Of a DNA stretch of 64,000 nucleotides, positions 1 to 11,267 are shown one piece after another. The stretch is from Trametopsis cervina (Eukaryota > Basidiomycota > Agaricomycetes > Polyporales > Irpicaceae). The position numbers were made by a program, and so were the translations under genes. The number at the start of each line of letters is the position of its first letter. Within the stretch, counting starts at the first letter, position 1. Under the pieces are notes generated by a model. It searched no databases. It was not told the DNA's origin and saw only the letters and a program-made list of their open reading frames with translations. The DNA is taken from the NCBI GenBank assembly GCA_022385755.1, contig MU278370.1, positions 436,820 to 500,819 of the forward strand. The letters are read 5' to 3'.

Positions 1-1041
1 AGTGGAGTCAGCGCGGTGTATTGGCCGTCGCGACAGGCGGATCTGTCAACGTACGTCCTCCCCCTTCTTCCCCCTCCCCCTCTCCTCTTGATACCAACCA
101 ACTGACCCACCTTGCGTGTGCGCAGACATACACAAAACCAGCGATACAGACCCTCTGGACCTCACACACGCCCCCGCCTCTCTACCTAACCCATCCAATC
201 CCACACCGCCCGCTCGTCTCCGTGCGCTTCGCCCCGTTCCAAGATGTCCTCACCGTAGGCCACGCCGCGGGGCTCTCGAGCCTGCTTGTGCCTGGTTCGG
301 GCGAGCCCAACTTTGATAGCTCGGAAGCGGATCCGTTCGAGAACCGCAAGGCGAGGAGGGAGCGCGAGGTCAAGGCGCTGCTCGACAAGGTCTGTCTTGT
401 CTCCTCTTACCTTCCGTTTTTCTGGCTATGGAGTGGAGATGTGTGCTGACGAGTTAAAATAGATCCAACCGGACATGATCACGCTCGACCCCGAATTCGT
501 CGGCTCGCTCGCGCCGCCGCCGAAGCTCACGACCGCCGTGGACGACACGCACGATACGCCGTATGCGCGTCTGCCCCGCCTCGAGCGGCTGCGCGTGTCG
601 GGCAAGGCAGACGAGACGGAGGATGTGGACGCTGCACCCGAGTCCGCTGGCGAGGACGAAGAAGGGGAGTTTAAGGGCCACATGTCGAAGGCGGAGAAGG
701 AGAAGAAGAAGATGCGCGGGAAGAATAAGAGTCTGAAGAGGTGCGATGTTTGGGCATTTATTGGCGGCGTGTTCGATCTCTCACGTTTATCACTCCCTTT
801 CGTAGATATTTGCGCAAACAGCGCAAAAACGTCATCGACCCGAAAGCTGTACGCCTCTACCACCCATTGAAACTCCACACGATATGGTGTGCTAACTATA
901 CTACTTACTCTGTAGGTCGCTGTACGCGAAAGACTCACGAAACAGCGAGAGCAGAGGAAGAAGGCGATCGAGGAGGCGCGCGGGGGAGGCGAGCCGAAGG
1001 AGAAGTCTACTGCACTGGACCGGTTCAAGCGGGCGTCGTAG
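1..1041 (+). CDS. UTP7: UTP7/WDR46-like U3 snoRNP protein, C-terminal part (5' truncated by window edge)
   Basis: This is the C-terminal part of the WD-repeat protein Utp7 (WDR46/BING4), a nucleolar component of the 90S pre-ribosome needed for 18S rRNA processing. Proposed exons are 1-50, 126-389, 463-740, 806-848 and 916-1041. The encoded segment carries the BING4CT region: VSVRFAPFQDVL, then GLSSLLVPGSGEPNFDS, then KARREREVKALLDKIQPDMI. It is followed by an acidic linker, a lysine/arginine-rich stretch and a basic C-terminus ending in LDRFKRAS. The N-terminus and most WD repeats lie outside the window. All four junctions keep the frame, and the two flanking the conserved block join residues adjacent in the family. 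Identification is by recognition of the BING4CT motif, not by database search. Confidence 0.9.
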
Positions 1042-1304
1042 GATGTACTATACTCGTGTCTGTAGCTTGCTCGTACCCTACACATCTTGGTTGCACACGT
1101 GTTCCTGTAGCTGCCATATTGTCTGCGCAGAAAGTGATGTCGGATTTGCCGCGATGCGCGTTTGAGACGCGCGACGCGTCGGAGGCGGTGCCAGCGGTCC
1201 CGACACCTCGATTTCAAATCATACGCGTCGGCTTCCACGTTGAACGAACGACAGGTTCAGCGTCGAGCACCGGAAGGGCGCGAAGACGAATCGCCAAATA
1301 CAGC

Positions 1305-2093
1305 ATGTGAGTGAAGCAAAACGTTGATGAACGAGTAGGTCATGAATCATGCACTGCGTATAGGCCTCCCAAAGGCTCCGGAAAGAAGAAACAGCTCCTC
1401 CAACCCACCGACTCCGAGCCATCCAGTCCCGTACGTCCGCTCTCTTCTCCGTCTCTCCTCGTTCTCACAGTCACGTATCGACACGCGCAGACGCTCGCAG
1501 AACAGCTCTCGTACCTGCATAGCCCGCGCCCGTTCAAGAACCCGGCGTACACGAAGAACGTAAACCGGCGCGCGAAGAACCTCAAGGCGGTGCTCACGCA
1601 GGAGCGTGAACGCGAACGCGTCGAGCGGGAACGTAGGCGCGTCGGGCGCGAGGAGCGCATGGACGTCGACGGCGCGGAGGTGGCGGAGGAGGATCTTCCG
1701 ACATGTAAGTCTCTTGCTTCTGCGCTAGGATAATGGTATGTGCTGACTGTTGACGGGTGTGCTGCAGATTCGTCGATCGAGGCTCCGCCCTCGTTCCTTC
1801 CTCAGCGGAAGTACTGCGATATCACTGGTTTGGAGGTATGCTTCTCGTGTGTTTTCTGTGTTGATCGTTGATGTTGAATCGTGATGTAGGGCCCGTATAC
1901 CGATCCGGCGACGGGGTTGCGGTATCACGACAAGAGCATCTACGAGCTCATCAAAGGCCTTGTGAGTGCATCTTCTCTTCTGATAACGACACAAAGGACG
2001 TGGTCGCTGACTGAGCATGTGTTGCGCTGCCAGAGCGGGAGCGCGGCGAAAGATTACCTGTCCGCACGGGGCGTCAACCCCATCGTGAAGTGA
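1305..2093 (+). CDS. IES6: INO80 chromatin-remodelling complex subunit Ies6 (YL1 C-terminal domain)
   Basis: Ies6 is a small INO80 subunit that works with Arp5 in nucleosome remodelling. Proposed exons are 1305-1306, 1364-1430, 1491-1704, 1768-1835, 1890-1961 and 2034-2093, giving 160 residues. Two blocks identify it: SPRPFKNPAYTKNVNRRAKN followed by LKAVLTQERERER, and the YL1_C signature APPSFLPQRKYCDITGLEGP continuing into YTDPATGLRYHDKSIYELIK. All internal junctions preserve frame and bridge conserved residues. The start is odd: AT at 1305-1306 is followed by a GTGAGT donor, and after the acceptor at 1362-1363 the next base is G, so the ATG would be interrupted by a 57-bp intron and translation would begin MPPKGSGKKK. 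An in-frame ATG at 1137 would add 56 unconserved-looking residues and is the alternative. The gene lies 264 bp after the UTP7 stop on the same strand. Confidence 0.87.
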
Positions 2094-2510
2094 GCGTGAG
2101 AGAGTATCGCTACGCCCTTCCGCCGTGTACTGCCCCATAATTTTTACCTGTCTCGCTATCTGTTGTGGATTTTCTTGCCTGCTGTAATATTATTATAATG
2201 TTTTTCACTCTTCACATGCTGCGAGCAGAACAACAAGCCTAGATATATGTGCGGAGTAAGCCATGGCTACAAATAGTATCCACAATTATGGTAGAGCCAC
2301 AGACAGGTGGGGGATACAATAGACAACAGGTTCACAGAGAGCAAAGGAAAACTAAGTATAGACACAACAGACATTAGATACACAAATACAGTCCTTTGTG
2401 ACTCAGACCGAGCAGCTTCTGATGCCTCATATCCACAGCACCCTCCTCCGTATGATTGACTTTCTCCTCCCTTTTTTGCATCCGAGGCAGGAGACCCTCC
2501 AATCTCCCAT
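2094..2510. other. Convergent 3' region between IES6 and the next gene
   Basis: About 420 bp between two converging stop codons. It is mildly AT-rich just after the IES6 stop, including TAATATTATTATAATG near 2186, as expected for 3' UTRs and polyadenylation. No open frame or RNA gene was recognised. Confidence 0.6.
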
Positions 2511-3959
2511 TCAATCGCAAGTCAGCCAATTGAATGGGTTCGCCTTCCTCTGGGCATGAAGCTTCATGTGCTCACCCCAGTCCTCGAGGTCCGACGCATC
2601 ACACTCCGGACACCTCCGCGTATCCCTGTTGTCAGCGGGAGCGATATTTGAGTACATATGAGTCTGATACTCGTGAGGCGTCGCGCTTGGAGGCATCTGG
2701 AATTGATGGTAATTTGGGATGCGCCATCTCCCACCATCGACGGCGTATATTGGGGTAGAGGCGTCGTCCAACCCGGGCGTAGTGTGCAATTCACCCTCGT
2801 TCATCTGCTGGTGTCGTTCGGCCTCCTCCCTAGCGGGGCCGTGGGTGGGGTATCCCGGTGAATAGGGACTAGGAAAGGAGTAGAGTAGATGAGTTGATGA
2901 GTCGGAACTCTGGCAATGGAGTAGCGTACTTTTGTTCAGCCTCGGTCTGTGCCTTTCTACCCTCGTCGTTGACAGTGCGTTTGACGGCAGCAGTATCAAC
3001 GCTGTGAATAAACAGTCAGTATAAGGCACTCCATTCCGTGGCAACATAGTTACTCACATATTGATCCCTGCAGCGCGCTTGTCCGCCTCATCGCCCCACA
3101 CCTTGAAATATTCTTCGCCGAATGTGTAGTAAGCCGTCTGCCTGTCAGACATAGGCGTTGGTGTAGTATATCTTTCACTTGAGCTACTGCCGTGAGTAGG
3201 GGCGATGAAGAGCCCGAGGGCGTTGTGCGGGTTGACATACATGATGTTTCGGTTTGCCTGTTGACTCGTGCCTTCCAAGGTAAACGTCTGCTGGTGAGCT
3301 GGTAGCATCGCGACTGAGGGTTCGGCCAATACCCATTCGGCGACCTCGACCGGGAGCTCTAGATCTGTGCGCTCTGGTGTGAATGGATGGAGGTTGTCCA
3401 TTGGGGGGCGTTCGATGATGGCGACGTGGCTTCGCTTTTTGTGGTAATAGAAGCCGCTGTACAGGTGCGTCAGTGGGCAGTTGCGAGTATAAAGAGTGCA
3501 AAGATGCGACGACATGGGCGGAGGGCCGGGGAGTGGCATTTTAAGGGGACAGAGAAGGGGATGACTTGAAATTATAATAGGCGCTTACTATGTATGGGCC
3601 ACATCCAATGTGGCCCAATTGTCCGTGTCGAGCGTGTTGAGGTCGTCTTCCCATTGAGGGTATTGCATATTCTTCTGAGCATCGTGGATGCACCAGTCCA
3701 AACCGCTGTTGTTGCTGTACCGGTCCCGAACGTCGAAAGAGTCTTGTTGGAATAAAAGGCTCGATTGTGTGAGTGCAGGGCGAGGTCTCGGGGCCTGGAT
3801 GGATATGGGTGGTGGCAGCGATACAGCTTGTGGCCGCTCTGGCCGGACAACGACACTGGCCACGCCACGGCCGAGGCGAGGAATAGGATGAACAGAATAG
3901 GACAATGGTTGAACGGGCATCCCGCTGAGGGCTACACGAAGAAATTCAGGAACAGGCAT
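2511..3959 (-). CDS. Hypothetical protein with a C-terminal C2H2-like finger
   Basis: I do not recognise this protein. A consistent four-exon model on the minus strand (3959-3589, 3456-3058, 3001-2930, 2868-2511) gives 399 residues beginning MPVPEFLRVALSG. Each junction has a GT donor and AG acceptor and keeps the frame. Most of the sequence is hydrophilic and proline-rich with no signal peptide or membrane segment. Near the C-terminus is CPECDASDLEDWGEHMKLH, a C-x2-C-x12-H-x3-H arrangement that fits a single C2H2-type zinc finger, followed by a short basic tail. A nucleic-acid-binding or regulatory role is only a guess. The exon joins are inferred and other splice choices are possible. The gene converges with IES6. 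Confidence 0.55.
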
Positions 3960-5802
3960 TTTAGAGTCACGGTGATTTTCGGTAATACTGCTGCGGCTTG
4001 TAGCCAGAAAAGCTGTCGCTAGTCGGAGGGAGAGGTGAAAGGGAAACCCAGGTGGCCCGGACACGAGGCAGGTTTATACGCGCCCGTTCACCACAGATGC
4101 CGCAGATCACGAGACCGCGTCATGGCCACAAATCTGTCAGGGTTGGGATACTGTCGTCCCGTTTATCCGAGAACGAGGCAGACGCTGGGATGTAGAGGCG
4201 GCGAGCTGCTGAAGGATGTGACTTGACGATTGTCAACGGGATCGTATTGTGGTACGAGCAGCAAGACACTGTATGAAGGTGTCGATCGTGCTGAAACCCA
4301 AAGATCATCGTTCCAATTGCCGTCATTCATGCAGAGATTAGTATGTGTCATGAAGGTTAGCGAGCACTCACAATGCTCTGGATAGCAAAGCTAATAATCA
4401 GCTCATGGAAATCGCGGCAAGATAATGAATAACACTGGTCCCCTTGCAGGGCTGAAGACCGTTTTCAAACCGCCTACAATCATCGATAGAAGACCTGCGA
4501 GCCCACGGCCGTGCTCCGTCGTACAAAACTTCCAAAAAACCAAAACAATACGTGGGCTGGGCAGGAAACGCCTCCGTAATGGATCCTCAGCCTGTAGCAG
4601 GTCCGTAGTGTCTCATATGCCATGAAACCTTGTGCGTTTGAGGCAGCGCGCGCAGCCAAACGCAAGTATTTGACCCGAAGGCGCATACGGAACCCAGTAG
4701 CACTATAACGGGTTCTTCCGCGGAAACAACAGGGCCTACAGAAAAAGGCATGAGAAAACGTCGATGTTCAAGGTTAGGGAACTACGTACTAGTGCCCCTC
4801 GAGTGTGGAACAGCAGCGTTATTAAGGGAACATCGCTGGAGGGAAGTATGTGATCCCGCGTCCGCGTTTTGCGCTCCACTTGAGAAGGTGTGCATAAACG
4901 TATAGCTTGGCCAATGAAGAGGGGGACTAACTTCTGCTTGATAGGGTACCCTTCATGTCTGAAACTTGTACAAGGGAGCCGAATTGGTCGGGCGTACGTA
5001 GCGCAGCATCTCGATTCTGCGCGTGCGAGATGCAGCAAGCCTCCAGTCGAGATTACGCAAGAGGCACTCGTTGATTGATGCTTTGCCGTTCAAATCCCCG
5101 TACGAGCTTGACTTTCGAATTGCCTGCCCTGTGGGCCTTGGTGAAAACAGAGCGGCATGACTCGATAGGCCAGCTTGAGGATTCTACTTCGTGTTCCTCG
5201 ACTCAAAGGAACTGTTTCTAAATGCATCGTGGGACCTTATCAATGATAGTCGGTGAGTACTCCCTTGTCATGCGAAGACGTAAAGTCGCTCACAGGAGGA
5301 TGAGCAGATAAACGAATACCGGGCTATTGCTCCTGCCAACACACGAGGGATCTCTTCGATGCTTTACAAAGAGCATGTTAACCTTCGCCCACGCAACGAA
5401 ATGGCCACACGGCTGAGAGGGAGTGTTGTAAGTGCAAGCACCCGGGTTCACTTTGTGGGGAAGATAATGTTGCATTCGAATCCAGCGTACTGCGGATGTC
5501 TTTGGCTCGACGATGCGGTGACTATTCCAATGGACGATGAGGTAGTAGGGTATCAATGAGGGCCACCGTACTCCTCCCTCGCCGAGTCGTCGTGAAACTG
5601 TATGGCGTTCCAAAACACGATGGCTGCGTTGTGCGTTCAAGCTGGCGCCTACGTGAGTCCCATAGTATAAACCGGCGGAAGATCTGAATTGAGATCGAAT
5701 TTTTGCTGAGACGCGGCAATTCGATTGCATATACACCTCTGTTGCTCGAGCCTCCTTACAGCACCGCTCGTCACCTTAGCTAACTATTGTCACGTCGCAA
5801 AA
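3960..5802. other. Intergenic region upstream of PUF6, no gene seen
   Basis: About 1.84 kb between the diverging start codons of the C2H2-like gene and PUF6. Short open frames occur on both strands, the longest being about 148 codons on the minus strand near 5290-5736. None shows recognisable protein motifs or joins into a convincing spliced gene. No tRNA or clear repeat was found. Confidence 0.5.
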
Positions 5803-8208
5803 ATGCCGGGCTTTGAAGGAAAACGCAAAGACAAGCGACCGGCGTCGTCGCAAGGGGGTCCCAAGGCCAAGAAACCAAGCCTGGAGAAGTCTAGTTCTGA
5901 TGCTAAGGGTAAAAGACGAAGCAAGCCTGTGACTGCGCCCCTACATCAGGAAGACGAAGAAGACAGCAGTAACGACGAAGAGGTTTTGGAGCAGGACGAT
6001 GAAGATGTCGTGGAAGGTGGAGAAGGGTTACAACCGAGCGCACCGAAGGACCCAAATGGTATGCCCTTCACTTGCATTGTGGTACTAAGTCGTAGACTGT
6101 GGCTTGATACTCTTCTTAGCTGCACGAGAGTCGCATAAAGCGCAGAAGGCAGTACACGAACAGCGCAAAGCTGCAAAACCCCACTCCGCTGTGCTTACGG
6201 ACGCCAAACATGCATGGTCTCTTGCTCGGCAGAAGAACATATCGAAAGACGAACGGACAAAACATGTCAATGCTCTCATGAATGTCGTTCGAGGGAAGGT
6301 GAACGATATCGTATTCAAGCACGATGCTAGTCGTATCGTTCAAACCCTTGTCAAATACGGTGGTCAGAAGGAGCGTAATGAAATAGCCGTCGAACTAAAA
6401 GGCAAATATAAGGAGCTTGCGCAAAGCAAGTACTCCAAGGTTTGTCTTCTACATCCCTTAACCTACATCTCTCCTCTGCTATCCATCTTACTCTGTCACT
6501 GTCGTGTTATAGTTCCTTGTGTCCAAGTTGATACGTTTCTGTCCGGCTCACAGAACGTCGATCTTGCAAGAGTTCCGCGGGAGCGTACTGCGATTGGTAC
6601 TTCACCGTGAGGCTTCAAGTGTACTGGCCGACGCTTTTGAGCTATGGGGAAACGCGTACGAACGGTCCATACTACTCCAAGACTTCTACGGGAAGGAAGC
6701 GACCCTATTCACCATGACGCAAGGGAGCGGAGAGGAAAAAGAGAAATCCAAGAGGGGTATGAAGGGTTTGCTCGACGGAGCTGAGAGTGAACGGCGGAAA
6801 CGTACACTGACAGCAGTGAAGGAGAACCTGGTGACCATGTACGTTGGACTACTCAAGCCTTCCAATACGCTGTTACTCATTTTCGACAGCTTCAATAACT
6901 CCGACAAAGGCGCTGTCTCGCATGCACTAGTACATCGTGTTTTGTGGGAGTATCTCTCAGCTGTGAACGAGCTAGAGGACGCTTCGGAAGCCGAGAAGCA
7001 ACGAAGAGAGATGTTCGAAAGGTATGCAGTGATATATATAAATGGGCTTTCGCTGATAGAACGTTTAGTTGTCAAGACGTCCTTGCCGAGATGGTTCATA
7101 CAAAAGATGGTAGCCGGGTAGTGCGCGAGTTTATTGCTCAGGGTACCGCAAAAGTACGTTCAGTTTCTTCAAATGTCAACTTCACTAAGTTCTCATTTAG
7201 GATCGCAAACACATTGTGAAAGCGCTCAAACCGCATGTCGAGAGAATGTGCAAGGATGATGAAGCTCAACTGACCATCTTCACTGCTTTGGACGTGATCG
7301 AGTAAGTTTTGCGATCGCACACATGCTGTCCATGCCTTAATCCCTTCTTCTAGCGACACAAAACTGACTGGGAAGTCTCTCGTAGCTGATATTGTAGCCG
7401 CTGCACAAACTCTATACACATCCCCACAAGGGCGCCGGTCTTTGATATACCTCGTCTCCCCGCGCACGCGAAGACACTTCACACCCGCCCAAGTAAGAAC
7501 ATCATCCTGCGCAGTACCGATCATACTAACTTTGCGTGACATTCTCAGATAGCTCTACTTGCCGAAACTGACGTCACAAGAAGTCAAACGAGCAAAAAAG
7601 ACGAAAAGCTGCGTGCGGAAGAGGTTCGAAGAGCCGCAAGTGAGCTACTTCTGGCATGGATAGCCACTAACGGCGCGGATGTCGTAAGAGATCCTGGCGG
7701 TAGCTTGGTCGTCACTGAAGTGATGCTTTACTCCGAAGGAGGTAGGACCGACCGTGTTATTCGTTCTCTGCCTTTTCTGACATCGACTCCAGATAAAACC
7801 GCTGCCTCCGCAACACTCCTAAACCTCCTCGCAGCGCCCTATCCCTCCACAGACCTCTCAAATCCCCACATCATCACGCTCCCGCACGCATCCCGCGTGT
7901 ACAAAACGCTGCTCCAAGGTGGCCCGTTCTCGCACGACACAAAAGAGATCGTGCGCTCGCCGCTTTTCTCTCCCTCGGACTTCGCGGAGCAATTTGTTGA
8001 CATCGTCGGCAAGGACGTTACGTTGGCTATGGCGCGAGATGACGGCGCTTTCATCGTGGCCGTCCTGTGTGAACGGGCTGCTGAGAGCGATGAGCTCAAG
8101 GAGACGTTAAAATCATGGTTCACGCCGGAGTTCACGCGAGAGGTGGAGCAGGAGAAGGACCGCAGGGGACGATTGATATTGCTACAGCAGATCGCTTCGT
8201 TAAACTAA
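5803..8208 (+). CDS. PUF6: Pumilio-family nucleolar protein Puf6 (PUF repeats plus CPL domain)
   Basis: Puf6 is a nucleolar RNA-binding protein of 60S ribosome assembly; in yeast it also represses ASH1 mRNA. Eight exons (5803-6058, 6120-6439, 6513-7021, 7069-7153, 7201-7301, 7354-7492, 7549-7741, 7793-8208) give 672 residues, close to the usual family size. The first about 85 residues are lysine-rich and then strongly acidic, as in other Puf6 proteins. Pumilio-type repeats are visible as DIVFKHDASRIVQTLVKYG, VLADAFELWGNAYERSILLQ and LAEMVHTKDGSRVVREFIAQ. The C-terminal third, starting near DRKHIVKALKPHVERMCKDD, corresponds to the CPL domain. The ATG at 5803 lies just after an AAAA run and starts MPGFEGKRKDK. 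All seven introns are 47-73 bp with frame kept. It converges with the ABC transporter gene. Confidence 0.9.
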
Positions 8209-8652
8209 TTTGTAGAATCCTTTTGGTTGTACTTCTGTAGTCAATCGCGAGACTGTGTTCGTTCCTCTGTTGTACAGCTACGCGTGATGGCAAAGATCGA
8301 CGCTGAACAGCCTGGTCGCTAGGGACACGCTATTTAAATAATCCGAGCTCAGATATGTCACGTCTAACATCCTTTCGCCCAATTCCGAGGAAACACGCAA
8401 GTTCATGACTATGCAAGATTTTATTCGATGCTCTACACGGAGATACAAATCCGAGAATATAACATGATGATCATAGCTATGGCACTAATTGCTGCTGAAC
8501 TGAATTATGCGTATGGATGTTTCCCAGAGACAATGATGCAGGTATGAGATGTGGATGTGGAGTGATGCAAGCTATCTAGTATGAAGAGAGAATCCGTGGG
8601 GTATGCTACAAATTAATCATAATAATAATAAAGAGGGAGAGCCCCCTCTTAT
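8209..8652. other. Convergent 3' region between PUF6 and the ABC transporter
   Basis: About 440 bp between two converging stops. It contains AT-rich stretches such as the AATAATAATAA run near 8620, compatible with 3' UTR and polyadenylation signals. No gene seen. Confidence 0.6.
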
Positions 8653-11267
8653 TTACCGCTTCTTGAACACCAACACGATGTAGAACAGGAGGCGGTACAC
8701 GAGCGTGATGAGGAGGAGGATGCCGGCATACAGCTTGAAGCTGATGCCATTGATATCGAGAGCCCGCAGGACATCTTCTCCGGCGAGGGCGCACTGGCCG
8801 GTGGCGACCAGCGAGCTAGGATAGTCGCAGAAGCAGCTACCGTCTGCCAGTGTTGAGCATGCGAGTGTGATGCCGGAAAAGTCGTTGTGCACGAGTAGAT
8901 CAAATGCGTATGTCTGCAGTCAATAGACCGATCAGCGCCATGACAGGGGTGCAGGGAACTCTGTGCGTACCTGATAATCAATGAAGTGGGCCCAATAATA
9001 CCAAAACCGGGGGAGATTCACGGCTTTAATGAAGTATCCTCCGACGCACTATTAATCGCAGCAGACGCGAGTTAGCTTGTGCGCGTGTGGAATCAATCAG
9101 TGGGCGCTCACCATCCAGAAACCATTCATGAATGCGGCCAATGCGAGCGCTGCCACAAAATTCGGGAATATCGCCGCTACAAGCGTAGACTTCGAAGAAT
9201 GGCAATCAGTTATGAGACTCATATTCCCGAATCAAAAACGGTCATACCTGCGATTCAGCAGCGTATACGGCCAAGTACAAGATTGCCAGGAAACGGAAGA
9301 ACTGCTCAGCACCCGGGTTCAGCCCGATGCTCCAGTAACAGAGAACCGAGAACAAGAGGGCGCAGATGAAGAGATACGGCAGGGTGACGATCGAGTTGGC
9401 GAGCACGTACGCCCCGGGGCCATACAGGCCGTTCATGCGTTCCCGGACGAACACTTGTCGCTCTTCGAGGAACGCCGGGATGCCCGCGACGGACATGAAA
9501 CCGAGGAAGGCGACGGAAAAGAAGTGTACGGATAAGCGGTCGTTCTATTGCGAGCGGGATTGAGTGAAATTGTTATTTCGTATGGTGTTAAGGGCAACAT
9601 ACCACTTTGGAGGACGTCTGTGCGAGGTTCACCCATACCGTCGCGAGGAGTACACCCATACCCACTTTGAAACATCAGCGAGGATCCTCACTCAACTAAG
9701 CGTTAGTACTCACGGTACATGCCCAGTCGTACACCATACGCAAGGAGATTCCGGCTGTAATTCAGCACGTTTCTCTCCATAAGAATCGCGGTTCTGTTGG
9801 CTGCCAGCTTGAGCCCTTTTCTGCGGGGAGGGGCTGCGGTATCACGCCCCGCCGACGGCGATCGTGAACAGGATGTATCGTTCTTCTCCCAGGGAGAGAC
9901 AGAACGCAATGCAGGATGCGCCTCGGCATACGCGAGCCAGCTGCTGGCTGCCTCCTCGATGTGTTGTGCGCGTTCCTCAGAGTCGGTAATGAAGTCGGTG
10001 CTGATGCGGTCAAGTGCAATGTCTGTGGGGTTGGCGTGCATCGGAACGGGATGTTTGAGACCCTCTGCGAGGTAATTATCGAGGGAAGCTGTAAATAGGT
10101 TCAAAAGAGGATATCGGCCAATTGCTGCTCTATACGTACTGACGGGTCCAAAGTACATTGTCCGACCCTGAGCAAGCAAAAGAAGTTTGTCAAAAAGGGA
10201 GAATGTCTCCCAATTCGGCTGATGTATGCTGGCAATGACGATCATGTTATGTCTCCGCGCGACACTCTTAACTGATCACGAACATGTCAACAAGTGGCAA
10301 ACCAGTCCAGTTCGTCAAACTCACTAGCAGCCATCACTTCTCTGCTCGTCCGGCTGTCCAGTCCGCTCGTCGGTTCGTCAAGCAGCAAAATGCGCGGCAT
10401 GGTCACCAGCGCTGAGCCTATCGTGACGCGCCGCTTCTGCCCACCTGATATTCCGCGCTGCACAGCGTTTCCAATCCGGTTATCCGCAACGTCCGCCAAA
10501 CCCAGCTCGGCGATAGTGCTCGCGACGCGCGCCCGAATCACGCATCGTGGCGTTTCAGGATCCAAACTGCGGACAGATAGGGGCGTACTTATCAGCAGCC
10601 AGATCACGGATAGACGTACACGGAGCGCACCTGAGACGCGCTGCAAAATCAATTGTCTCGCGGACGGACAGCACGCCCAGAAGGGCGTCGCTTTGTTCGA
10701 CGTACGCCGCGAGAGACCGCATGTCGAAGTCCTCCGCACCGTCCACAGTAATCTTTCGCTGGTCAGCACAACGGGCAGGCGCACGATGGGTCAAGACGAG
10801 ACTCACTGTGCCGTGGGTGGGAAGTGTACGTTTCGAGATTATGTCGAGGATCGTGGACTTTCCCGCGCCGGAGGGGCCCATGACTATTGCGACCGCGCGT
10901 GAGCGAGGGGCACCCTGTAGAGGGACAAGGGCCAGAACACGCACCTGCGAGCATCTCCCCCGACTCAACTCTGCCTGAGACATCTCGGAGAATAGTCTTC
11001 TCCTTAATCTTGTAGCGGATGTCGTGCCATTCCAGTGTGAGATGACCGTGTTGTGGCTTCTGTGCCTTCATTTCCGATTATCAGGGTGTGCACGCGCATT
11101 TATAACGCAGACACGCTCACCTCAAGATCCTGCAAAGTAAGGGACACGACGGTGGTGTTACTCATAATCGTAGCAGTGAACGCAGAGGTGAGGACTGAGG
11201 GCGGGCGACTTTGCGTTTTCAGGTCGCGGGGGGCATCCTCAGGGGTTATATAGGACTCGGCGTCCAT
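8653..11267 (-). CDS. ABCG-family half-size ABC transporter
   Basis: This is a membrane exporter with one N-terminal nucleotide-binding domain followed by one transmembrane domain, the ABCG (White-type) order; such half transporters dimerise. Eleven exons (11267-11121, 11065-10945, 10883-10807, 10758-10631, 10566-10325, 10271-9714, 9664-9603, 9544-9248, 9189-9112, 9048-8971, 8913-8653) give 682 residues. Walker A is GPSGAGKS near residue 92, the signature is [12 protein letters not shown] near 196, Walker B is RILLLDEP near 215, and the H-loop is [11 protein letters not shown]. Hydrophobic segments follow, for example [20 protein letters not shown] and the last one [21 protein letters not shown] cysteine-rich extracellular loop ([14 protein letters not shown]) precedes the last span. 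The substrate cannot be read from sequence. I chose the ATG at 11267 because the only longer frame starts from a non-ATG codon. Confidence 0.9.

Noticed and set aside
426..1238. Long minus-strand open frame of 270 codons
   Set aside because: It lies entirely antisense to the conserved UTP7 exons, and its protein has no recognisable motif; high G+C codon bias opens the opposite frame.
4985..5100. Possible tRNA suggested by GTTCAAATCCCC near 5090
   Set aside because: No matching acceptor stem, A box or anticodon arm upstream.
5290..5736. 148-codon minus-strand frame before PUF6
   Set aside because: No motif, no splicing partner and unremarkable composition; treated as chance.
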